Source of the DNA: Thermoplasmata archaeon
GTDB lineage: Archaea; Thermoplasmatota; Thermoplasmata; Lutacidiplasmatales; UBA184
DNA: 8,845 nt
NCBI GenBank assembly: GCA_030044475.1
Contig: JASHVP010000134.1
Span: 1-8,845 of the forward strand
Direction of reading: 5' to 3'
Below, one piece after another: positions 1-8,325 of the stretch. The notes under the pieces were generated by a model, which saw only the letters and a list, made by a program, of their open reading frames with translations, was not told where the DNA came from and did not search any database. The first letter of the stretch is position 1; the number at the start of each line of letters is the position of its first letter. A program made the translations under genes and the position numbers.

Positions 1-391
1 TCGTCTCCTCCGTCGGCGGGAGCGGTTCGGGGGCCAACGGCGTCGGAGCCTCCGGAGGAGGCACCGGCGGCGCCTCGGGCGCCGGCGGGGCGACCGCCGG
101 GGCCGGCGTCGGCGGCGCGATCGGGGGCGGAGCGGGAGGAGGCGGGGGCGCCGGGGTCGGTCGCGCGGGGATCGGAACGAACTCGCCCGGGCGCCACTGG
201 TGCGGCATCCGGAGGATCGACGGGTCCTTCAGGAACAGGTCGGCGTGTCCGCAGCCACGGCAGATCCGGGTCCCGAGGGAGAGTTCCCCGCCGGAGCGGA
301 TCGACAGCGCCCCGCGGCCGATCGAGCCGGTCCGGAGGTCGTTCACCCAGACGAACTCGCCGCCTCCGCAGTTGCTGCACACCGGCGCCAC
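1..391 (-). CDS. Zinc-ribbon protein with Pro/Ala-rich tail (partial, 3' end outside window)
   Basis: I do not recognise a named family. The first 130 residues are visible, and the frame is still open at the window edge. Two CxxC knuckles, CSNC at residues 5-8 and CRGC at 44-47 (followed by GH), are spaced as in a small zinc ribbon, so one bound zinc ion is likely. Between them lies a beta-like stretch with a WVNDLRTG segment. From about residue 73 the chain becomes almost pure Pro/Ala with some Glu, Thr and Val, a disordered linker or tail. The start chosen is GTG at 391; GTG at 382 (residue 4) is the only close alternative, since the frame upstream is open but has no start codon nearby. A T-rich element at 427-432 could be its promoter. 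It is divergent from the stress-protein gene across 129 bases. Related zinc ribbons act in transcription, translation or as adaptor domains; which applies here cannot be told. Confidence 0.75.
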   Translation of the reverse strand, partial: MAPVCSNCGGGEFVWVNDLRTGSIGRGALSIRSGGELSLGTRICRGCGHADLFLKDPSILRMPHQWRPGEFVPIPARPTPAPPPPPAPPPIAPPTPAPAVAPPAPEAPPVPPPEAPTPLAPEPLPPTEET

Positions 392-426
392 AGGGACACC
401 TTGGGCGCACCGAGGCGAGGTTGACG

Positions 427-432
427 TAAAAA
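427..432 (-). promoter_or_regulatory. Possible TATA box for the zinc-ribbon gene
   Basis: On the minus strand this reads TTTTTA, an isolated AT run in very GC-rich DNA. Its centre is about 38 bases before the GTG at 391, so transcription would begin roughly 10 bases upstream of the start codon. This is weaker and less well spaced than the other TATA boxes in the window. Confidence 0.4.
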
Positions 433-508
433 CGGTTGCGATGCGGCCCTCGTCAAACGGCGGAGCTCGCGGAGCAACCGACTTGAACTTCCGGCGACGT
501 CCGACGCC

Positions 509-512
509 GGAG
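509..512 (+). promoter_or_regulatory. Shine-Dalgarno-like GGAG before the stress-protein gene
   Basis: GGAG ends 8 bases before the ATG at 521, and no convincing TATA box lies 25-30 bases upstream. This gene may therefore be read from a leadered mRNA, unlike its leaderless neighbours. The motif is short and the DNA is G-rich, so chance is possible. Confidence 0.35.
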
Positions 513-520
513 CGGGGAAG

Positions 521-979
521 ATGTTCGAGCGAATCACGGTGGCGATGGACGGGTCGGACCAGGCGGACGCCGCGCTCGAGGACGCGATCGACCTGGCGCA
601 GCGGTACGGGAGTGCCCTGACGGTGCTGGCGGTCGCGCCGCTCGTGCCCGTCTACTCGAACGGACCGGGGATGACCGGGGTTCCGGTGACCCTACCGAGC
701 CAGGTGCCGCAGTTCCGGGCGCTCGTGGACCGGGCCGTCCAGACCGCCCAGAAGGCCGGCGTGAAGTCGGTGACCGGCGTGGCGGAGGAAGGGGTCGTGG
801 TCGACGCGATTCTCGACTTCCTCGACCGACACCCGGCCGATCTGCTGGTCGTCGGTTCGCGCGGCCTGAGCGCCGCGAAACGGGTGCTCCTAGGGAGCGT
901 CTCCTCCGCGCTGACGAATCACGCGCCGTGCCCGGTGCTGGTCGTCCGGCCCCCGCCTACGAAGCGGGCGCGCCACTGA
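521..979 (+). CDS. Universal stress protein, UspA family, ATP-binding type
   Basis: This is a complete single-domain Usp of 152 residues, the usual length for the family. It opens with MFERITVAMDGSDQ, the first strand and the conserved Asp (D10) of the nucleotide pocket. It also carries the family's G-2x-G-9x-G-S signature, here G112-S-R-G115, nine residues, then G125-S126, followed by a final strand ending in PCPVLVV. That signature marks the ATP-binding subclass, which usually dimerises in the cytosol; cellular roles are regulatory and varied, and the exact one cannot be read here. A basic tail (KRARH) ends the protein. Its 3' end overlaps the oppositely oriented L10e gene by 23 bases. The start at 521 has GGAG 8 bases upstream and is the only start giving the normal N-terminus. 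Confidence 0.93.
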   Translation: MFERITVAMDGSDQADAALEDAIDLAQRYGSALTVLAVAPLVPVYSNGPGMTGVPVTLPSQVPQFRALVDRAVQTAQKAGVKSVTGVAEEGVVVDAILDFLDRHPADLLVVGSRGLSAAKRVLLGSVSSALTNHAPCPVLVVRPPPTKRARH

Positions 980-1466
980 CGATCACGCGCGTGGGCACCG
1001 GCAACTTGTGGGACGCCTTGCGGAGCGCCTCCTTGGCGTCCGCCAGGTGGTCGACCGTCGTGTAGACGGTCAGGAGCTCGCTCCCGATCTCCGCCCGGAC
1101 CGCGTGTCCGACGGGTTTGCCGAACGCTCGACGCATCCCGTCGGAGATCCGGTCCGCGCCGGCGCCCATCGCCATCTTGTGTTCGCGCAGGATCTGGTGC
1201 GGGAACCGTCGGACCTTGACCCGGTACTGGTTCGGGGCGGCCTTCTCGAGCACGCGCACCGCGCTCACGCGTGCCGCCTCCAACGCGATGTCACGGACCT
1301 GGGCCGCTTCCTCCGTGCCGAGCGAGAGCGCGAGCGGGAACTCGGCCCGCGCGTTCCCGGTGTCGAACTGCGTGATCCGACAGGTCGGGACGCCGCCCAT
1401 GTACTCCCGGCGGGTGTAGATCTGGCCCTCGACCTTGCGGTACATCCGGGCGGGCTTGCGGGTCAT
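957..1466 (-). CDS. rpl10e: Large-subunit ribosomal protein L10e (uL16)
   Basis: The product of 169 residues is the archaeal/eukaryotic form of uL16, which sits by the peptidyl-transferase region and the A-site/elongation-factor side of the 50S subunit and binds 5S and 23S rRNA. The N-terminus MTRKPARMYRKVEGQ, the YTRREYMGG segment, the FPHQILREHKMA block and the GADRISDGMRRAFGKPVG block are typical of the family, and the length fits. The frame stays open far upstream, but the start at 1466 gives the family N-terminus and has a TATA-like box (1491-1497) centred 28 bases before it, with no Shine-Dalgarno, so the mRNA is probably leaderless. The upstream pantoate kinase gene ends at 1501, only 34 bases away, so L10e could also be read through from it. 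The 3' end overlaps the stress-protein gene tail to tail. Confidence 0.96.
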   Translation of the reverse strand: MTRKPARMYRKVEGQIYTRREYMGGVPTCRITQFDTGNARAEFPLALSLGTEEAAQVRDIALEAARVSAVRVLEKAAPNQYRVKVRRFPHQILREHKMAMGAGADRISDGMRRAFGKPVGHAVRAEIGSELLTVYTTVDHLADAKEALRKASHKLPVPTRVIVSGAPAS

Positions 1467-1490
1467 GGGGACGCCGAGGACGGCCCTCGC

Positions 1491-1497
1491 TCTAAAA
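1491..1497 (-). promoter_or_regulatory. TATA box of the L10e gene
   Basis: The minus strand reads TTTTAGA here, directly downstream of the pantoate kinase stop codon. The centre lies 28 bases before the L10e ATG, so transcription should start at or next to the A of the start codon. The spacing and the GC-rich surroundings make it a good leaderless promoter candidate. Confidence 0.6.
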
Positions 1498-1500
1498 GCC

Positions 1501-2421
1501 TTACGCCCACGCGGCCGCCGAGCGGGAGGGAACGAGCCGAGCGCCCCGCCGGTCCGGGCGGACGACGACCGCCCGTACCCGGGATCGGGCGAGGCGCTCG
1601 ACCGCTCGACGCGCGACCTCCGCGTCGGGCAGCGCGGCGAAGAACGAGGACCCGAACATCGCCTGCGCGGCCGGAGCCCCGTCCCGTCGGAGGCCGCGCA
1701 CCAGCCGGACGAGCGGGGCCGGGGCCAGGCCGACCTCGTCGGTGAACCGCTCACTCGCGCGCAGCAACGCCGCGAGGGAGGGGGCGGTACCCAGTCCCCG
1801 GAGACCGGCGGCCGCTCGGTGGACGCGCGCCATCCGCCGCGGGTCGCCCAAGACCGCCGGGGATGGGATCGGCGGTCCGACGACGCCCACGAGGAGCCGC
1901 GCGGACGACGCGGTGTGCCGGACGCGGCCCCACGGGGGCACTCCGGGTGCCCGACGGACTTCGATCCCTCCGCGAAGGATCGCGGCGACCCCTCCCAGTC
2001 CGCCCCCGCCGTACAGTTCGGCGAGGTGCGCGACCTCGACCGCGCGACGGCGGGGGACGCCGGTCACGGCCGCGACGGCCAGCCCCGTGGCCAGCGCGCC
2101 CGCCGCGCTCATGCCGAACCCCTGTCCCACGGGGAGGTCATGTCGGATCCGCACGGACAGCCGTCCCCCGACCGGGCGCACGAGTCGACGAGCCACCTCG
2201 GTCGAGATCGGCGTGGGGCCATCCGGCTCACGACGTACGGTCACCCGGTGGGGGCCCCTCGGCTCCCATCGCGCCACCGCGTGGGCTCCCAATTCCAACA
2301 CCACGCCGGCGCCCACCGATCCCCGGGCGCGCGGGTCCGTCGCCGCGAGGCGCGGGTCGAACAGTCCGGTGACGTGGCCGGGGGCGAACGCGACGGCGCA
2401 ACGTGCAGATTCCGGCGGCAT
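1501..2421 (-). CDS. Pantoate kinase (archaeal CoA pathway), GHMP kinase family
   Basis: The archaeal pantoate kinase phosphorylates pantoate to 4-phosphopantoate, which phosphopantothenate synthetase then joins to beta-alanine. This replaces the bacterial PanC/PanK order in CoA synthesis. The 306-residue product has the family N-terminus with APGHVTGLF (residues 13-21), the GHMP phosphate loop around DLPVGQGFGMSAAG (95-108), a Gly-rich ELYGGGGLGG segment (135-144), and a C-terminal AMFGSSFFA motif (254-262) of the GHMP fold. The length matches family COG1829. The ATG at 2421 is the only usable start, because an in-frame stop lies shortly upstream. Upstream lies a TATA palindrome shared with the divergent PAN gene. 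The L10e gene follows after 34 bases. The GHMP assignment is certain; pantoate rather than another substrate follows from the specific motifs. Phosphopantothenate synthetase is not in the window. Confidence 0.88.
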   Translation of the reverse strand: MPPESARCAVAFAPGHVTGLFDPRLAATDPRARGSVGAGVVLELGAHAVARWEPRGPHRVTVRREPDGPTPISTEVARRLVRPVGGRLSVRIRHDLPVGQGFGMSAAGALATGLAVAAVTGVPRRRAVEVAHLAELYGGGGLGGVAAILRGGIEVRRAPGVPPWGRVRHTASSARLLVGVVGPPIPSPAVLGDPRRMARVHRAAAGLRGLGTAPSLAALLRASERFTDEVGLAPAPLVRLVRGLRRDGAPAAQAMFGSSFFAALPDAEVARRAVERLARSRVRAVVVRPDRRGARLVPSRSAAAWA

Positions 2422-2454
2422 CTGCGCCCCGCTCCGCTCCTCGAAGAACGACTA

Positions 2455-2462
2455 CTTATAAG
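2455..2462. promoter_or_regulatory. Palindromic TATA box between pantoate kinase and PAN genes
   Basis: CTTATAAG is a perfect palindrome and the only AT-rich island in the 95 bases between the two divergent start codons. Its centre is about 37 bases from the pantoate kinase ATG and 58 bases from the PAN ATG, giving predicted leaders of roughly 10 and 30 bases. Because TATA is symmetrical, direction would have to come from flanking BRE-like sequence; neither flank is clearly better, so it may fire both ways. Confidence 0.6.
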
Positions 2463-2516
2463 CGGGGCCGCTTTGAGATGCTCAGAAACCGCCCTGCGCG
2501 GTGCGTTTCCCTCACC

Positions 2517-3725
2517 ATGAGCGAGCCGGAGCCGGTGGCCGCCAGCACCCACGACGCGTTCGACCGCGTCAACTTCCTCGAGCTGCGGAACACGCAGCTC
2601 GCCGAGGCGATCAAGCGGGTGGAGAGCGAGCGGCACTACATGGAGGCGGAGATCCTCCGGTTGCAGCGGGAGGTCAAGCGGCTCAAGACCGAGCTCGACC
2701 GCCTCCGGTATCCTCCGCTCATCGTCGGCAGCGTCCGCGACGTGCTCACGGACGGCCGCGTGATCGTCAAGTCGTCCACCGGTCCCGACTTCGTGGTCAA
2801 TTCCGCCGAGACCGTCGAGCACGGGAAGATCACCGTCGGCAGCCGAGTCGCCCTGAACAAGCAGACGCTCGCGGTGATGGGCGTCTTGCCCGCCTCCCTC
2901 GACCCGCTCGTGACCGCCAGCGAGATCGTCGACAAGCCGACGATCAGCTACACCGACATCGGGGGCCTGTCGGAGCAGATCCGGGAGATCCGCGAGGCGG
3001 TCGAGTACCCGCTGCTCCGCTCCGAGTTGTACAAGAAGGTCGGCGTCGACCCGCCGAAGGGAGTCCTGCTCATCGGGTCCCCGGGGACCGGGAAGACGAT
3101 GATCGCGAAGGCGGTCGCGCACCACACCCACGCGACGTTCGTCCGGCTCGTCGGGAGCGAGCTCGTCCAGAAGTACATCGGCGAGGGGGCCCGGCTGGTC
3201 CGAGAGCTGTTCCAGCTCGCCCGCGAGAAGGCGCCGACGATCATCTTCATCGACGAGGTCGACTCGATCGGGGCGAAGCGCCTCGAGGTCGCCACCAGCG
3301 GCGACCGCGAGGTCCAGCGGACCCTCATGCAGCTGCTCGCCGAGATGGACGGGTTCGAACCCCTCTCCAACGTGAAGATCATCGCGGCGACGAACCGCCC
3401 GGACATCCTCGACGACGCGCTCCTGCGGCCCGGCCGCTTCGACCGGATCATCGAGATCCCGGTGCCGAGCTACTCGGGGCGGGCCGAGATCTTCCGAATC
3501 CACACCCGAGGGATGTCGATCCGAGAGGCCGTCGACTTCGAGGCGCTCGCGTCGCGCTGCGAGGGGGCGACCGGTGCCGACATCCGCGCGATCTGCACCG
3601 AGGCGGGCATGTGGGCCATCCGCGAGGAGCGGGACAGCGTGACGGCGGCGGACTTCGACCGGGCGATCGAGAAGGTCGTCGGGGAAGAGGAGCTCCGCAA
3701 GGAATCCGTCACGATGTTCGCCTAG
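2517..3725 (+). CDS. pan: Proteasome-activating nucleotidase PAN (AAA+ ATPase)
   Basis: PAN is the hexameric ATPase that unfolds substrates and feeds them into the archaeal 20S proteasome. The product has 402 residues, the normal size. In order it shows an N-terminal coiled coil (about 16-64), a PP pair (66-67) at the junction where PAN hexamers have their conserved cis-proline, an OB-fold region (about 68-125), and one AAA domain. The AAA domain has Walker A GSPGTGKT (187-194), pore loop KYIG (219-222), Walker B with D246-E247, sensor N293, and arginines R307 and R310 of the RPGRFDR motif. Walker A has Ser where Pro is usual. The last residues are M-F-A, so the C-terminal HbYX gate-opening motif has Phe in place of Tyr. 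The ATG at 2517 starts a typical N-terminus; an in-frame ATG at 2478 is too close to the TATA box. The gene ends 29 bases from the convergent SelB-like gene. Confidence 0.96.
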   Translation: MSEPEPVAASTHDAFDRVNFLELRNTQLAEAIKRVESERHYMEAEILRLQREVKRLKTELDRLRYPPLIVGSVRDVLTDGRVIVKSSTGPDFVVNSAETVEHGKITVGSRVALNKQTLAVMGVLPASLDPLVTASEIVDKPTISYTDIGGLSEQIREIREAVEYPLLRSELYKKVGVDPPKGVLLIGSPGTGKTMIAKAVAHHTHATFVRLVGSELVQKYIGEGARLVRELFQLAREKAPTIIFIDEVDSIGAKRLEVATSGDREVQRTLMQLLAEMDGFEPLSNVKIIAATNRPDILDDALLRPGRFDRIIEIPVPSYSGRAEIFRIHTRGMSIREAVDFEALASRCEGATGADIRAICTEAGMWAIREERDSVTAADFDRAIEKVVGEEELRKESVTMFA

Positions 3726-3754
3726 GCCCCCCGGTCGTGGTGCGCCCGCCCGAA

Positions 3755-4689
3755 TCATTCGGGTCGAACGGAGAACCGACCCACGATCCGCGGTCCGGCG
3801 GGCACCGAGAGGTCGACGAGGAACCCGGGCTCCCCGGGTCGCGCGACGACGGGTCGGTCGGCCGCGAGGCGGACCTCCGACTCCCCGAGGGCCTCGATCG
3901 TCGCGGGGACTACCTGCAGTCCGAGGCTGAGGTGGACCTGGGCGCCGACCCCTGCGTCGCCCCGGTAGTACCGGCACCGACGCCAGTTCGTTCCGGCGAC
4001 CGTCGGACCATCCCGGAGCGCGTCCGCCGGGGCGAGAGTCTGCCCCCGGGAGATCTCGTCGGCGTCGACCCCCTTCAGCGCGACCCCGACCCGCTCCCCG
4101 CACTCAGCGTCCGTGCGGTCGACGTCGTGCACCTGGAGCGACCGGACCTCGACGTCCTTCGCGGTCGGATGGAGGCGGAGGCGGTCGTGCGCGCGCAGGA
4201 CCCCGCGACGGACGACCCCGAGGGCCACGGCCCCGACTCCTTTCACGGGGAACGCGTGGTCGATCGGGACCTCGACCGGGCCGTCCGCGGCCACGGCCCG
4301 GAGCTCGTCGACGCGCGCCCGCAGCGCCGGGAGGTCGAGCGGCATCCGCGGCGCCGTCTCGAGGCGGCTCCCCTTGAGGACCTTCCCGAGCTCGCTCTCG
4401 CCGATCGACGGGCCCACGACCGTGGTCGTCGGCACGTCGGCGAGGTCGACGACCGCGATCGTCTCGGCCACGGCCCGGGAGAGCTCGGCGACCACCAGGA
4501 GTGCGTGGTCCGCCATCCCGAGGGCGACCAGGAGCGGGGAGAACTTCTCCGGGAACTGGGTCGGTTCGACGATCGTGACGGCGTGGCCGTCACGGACGGC
4601 GTTGAACAGCGAGATGTCGGAGGTCGTCCCCTTCTTGCCGAGCTCCTTCGCGAGGCCCTCGGCGCCCACGACGGCGACGGTCGCGCCGG

Positions 4690-4693
<4 letters not shown>
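3755..4693 (-). CDS. SelB-like elongation-factor homologue with degenerate GTPase domain (aSelBL type)
   Basis: The 312-residue product resembles the archaeal SelB-like (aSelBL) family, a SelB/EF1A offshoot known mostly from methanogens and some other archaea, whose function is unproven; binding of an aminoacyl-tRNA and the ribosome has been proposed. The first 115 or so residues match a shrunken G domain: the GHVDHGKT loop is replaced by GAEGLAKELGKKGTTSD (10-26), the DxPGH region reads EPTQF (43-47) before ADHALLVV, and no NKxD motif is visible. Residues about 140-222 form an EF-Tu domain 2 (FPVKGVG, LRLHP, GVALKGVDADEISRGQTL), and 230-312 a domain 3 barrel. There is no C-terminal SECIS-binding extension. 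The GTG start at 4693 overlaps the clpB stop as GTGA and has GGAGG 7 bases upstream, so translation is probably coupled to ClpB. It is not a working EF1A or SelB GTPase. Confidence 0.82.
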
Positions 4694-7302
<2,609 letters not shown>

Positions 7303-7327
7303 CGCCCGCGCGGGACCGGGCGAGCCG

Positions 7328-7335
7328 ATTTAAGG
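7328..7335. promoter_or_regulatory. Shared TATA element between divergent clpB and pyrD
   Basis: The plus strand reads ATTTAAGG and the minus strand CCTTAAAT. It is the only AT-rich patch in the 55 bases between the two start codons. Its centre is 29 bases from the clpB ATG and 27 bases from the pyrD GTG, the distance expected for leaderless archaeal transcripts in both directions. Confidence 0.65.
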
Positions 7336-7357
7336 CGAGCACCCGTGGCCTCGCGTC

Positions 7358-8317
7358 GTGGCCGAGCTCGGCGTGAACGTAGCCGGTCTCCGCCTTCGGA
7401 ACCCGTTCCTGCTCGCCTCCGGGATCTGGGGGGAGAGCGGCATCTCGCTCGCCGGGGCGTATCGGGCCGGCGCGGGCGGAGTGATCACGAAATCGATCGG
7501 GGCCGCACCGCGCGAAGGCTACCCGAACCCCACCGTCGAGACGTACGGGACCTGGGGCCTGCTGAACGCGATGGGGCTCCCGAATCCCGGGATCGACGAG
7601 TACCCGAAGGAGGTCGAGGCCGCCCGCGCGTCGGGAGCGCCGGTGATCGGCTCCGTCTTCGCCGGGACCGCGGACGAATTCGGGCGACTGGCCGAGCGGA
7701 TGGCCGCGCTCGGCGTCGTCGCGCTCGAGCTCAACCTGAGCTGCCCGCACGCGGAAGGGTTTGGGACCGAGGTCGGCGGTACTCCGGCGGAGGTCGAGCG
7801 GATCGTCGAAGAGGTCGTCGACCGCGTCTCCGTCCCGGTGATCGCGAAGATCACGCCGAACACCACCGACGTCGCGGCGTTGGCGATGGCCGCCGAGCGG
7901 GGCGGGGCGGCGGCGGTGAGCGCGATCAACACGGTGCGAGCCCTCGCCCTCGACGTCCGGCTCCGACGGCCGGTGCTGGCCCACGGTCTGGGGGGGCTCT
8001 CGGGCCCCGCGATCAAGCCCGTCGGGCTCGCCTGCGTTTGGCAGATCTACGAGAAGGTGACGATCCCGGTCGTCGGGGTCGGCGGTATCGCGAGCGGCCG
8101 GGACGCGTTGGAGTACGTGATGGCGGGCGCCCGGGCGGTCGAGGTCGGCACGGCGGTCGCGGTGGAGGGGGCCGGCGTGTTCGAACGGCTGGGACGGGAG
8201 CTCGCGAGCCTCCTCGACGAGCTCGGGATCGCCCGCCTCGAGGACGCCGTCGGCGTCGCCCACGAGAGTCGCTCGAACGCGGCGTCGGCCGCCGCGGATA
8301 TATCGAAGGCACGCTAG
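7358..8317 (+). CDS. pyrD: Dihydroorotate dehydrogenase, class 1B catalytic subunit
   Basis: PyrD oxidises dihydroorotate to orotate, the fourth step of UMP synthesis, using FMN in a TIM barrel. The 319-residue product has the family landmarks: TKSI with K45, the NAMGLPN loop (70-76), NLSCPHAEGFG with catalytic base C129 (Cys marks class 1; class 2 has Ser), K164 in AKITPN, N191 in the INT motif, and the FMN phosphate-binding VGVGGIASGRDALEYVMAGA region (239-258). The following gene is pyrK, so this is the NAD-linked class 1B enzyme, in which PyrK passes electrons from FMN through FAD and an iron-sulphur cluster to NAD. The GTG start at 7358 lies 27 bases after a TATA element with no Shine-Dalgarno, so the mRNA is probably leaderless. 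The end of the gene holds a second TATA box, apparently for pyrK. Confidence 0.96.
   Translation: MAELGVNVAGLRLRNPFLLASGIWGESGISLAGAYRAGAGGVITKSIGAAPREGYPNPTVETYGTWGLLNAMGLPNPGIDEYPKEVEAARASGAPVIGSVFAGTADEFGRLAERMAALGVVALELNLSCPHAEGFGTEVGGTPAEVERIVEEVVDRVSVPVIAKITPNTTDVAALAMAAERGGAAAVSAINTVRALALDVRLRRPVLAHGLGGLSGPAIKPVGLACVWQIYEKVTIPVVGVGGIASGRDALEYVMAGARAVEVGTAVAVEGAGVFERLGRELASLLDELGIARLEDAVGVAHESRSNAASAAADISKAR
8298..8303 (+). promoter_or_regulatory. TATA box inside the end of pyrD, for pyrK
   Basis: ATATAT lies within codons 314-316 of pyrD, with its centre 25-26 bases before the pyrK GTG at 8326. No Shine-Dalgarno motif is well placed before pyrK, so a leaderless pyrK transcript from this element is plausible. 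The Ile codon within it is ATA, while the other 15 Ile codons of pyrD are all ATC. Confidence 0.6.
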
Positions 8318-8325
8318 CGCGCCCC

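Noticed and set aside
1..180. GGC/GCC-rich repeated tracts at the left edge as a repeat array.
   Set aside because: There is no regular unit; the pattern follows from Pro and Ala codons in the tail of the zinc-ribbon protein.
1467..1754. Possible N-terminal extension of L10e from an upstream ATG at 1754.
   Set aside because: The extension lies within pantoate kinase coding sequence in another frame, has no family match, and the TATA box at 1491-1497 supports the start at 1466.
2478..2516. Alternative PAN start at the in-frame ATG at 2478.
   Set aside because: It lies only about 20 bases after the TATA box centre, upstream of the likely transcription start, and would add residues not typical of PAN.
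1435..2520. A plus-strand open frame of about 360 codons opposite pantoate kinase.
   Set aside because: It is the antisense shadow of a clear GHMP kinase, with no recognisable motif and a biased composition.
3726..3754. Transcription terminator between the convergent PAN and SelB-like genes.
   Set aside because: The 29-base gap has no T-run on either strand and no convincing stem-loop.
2241..4103. A 1.9-kb minus-strand open frame antisense to PAN.
   Set aside because: Its Asp/Leu/Arg-rich translation mirrors the PAN codons and resembles no family; PAN is unambiguous on the other strand.
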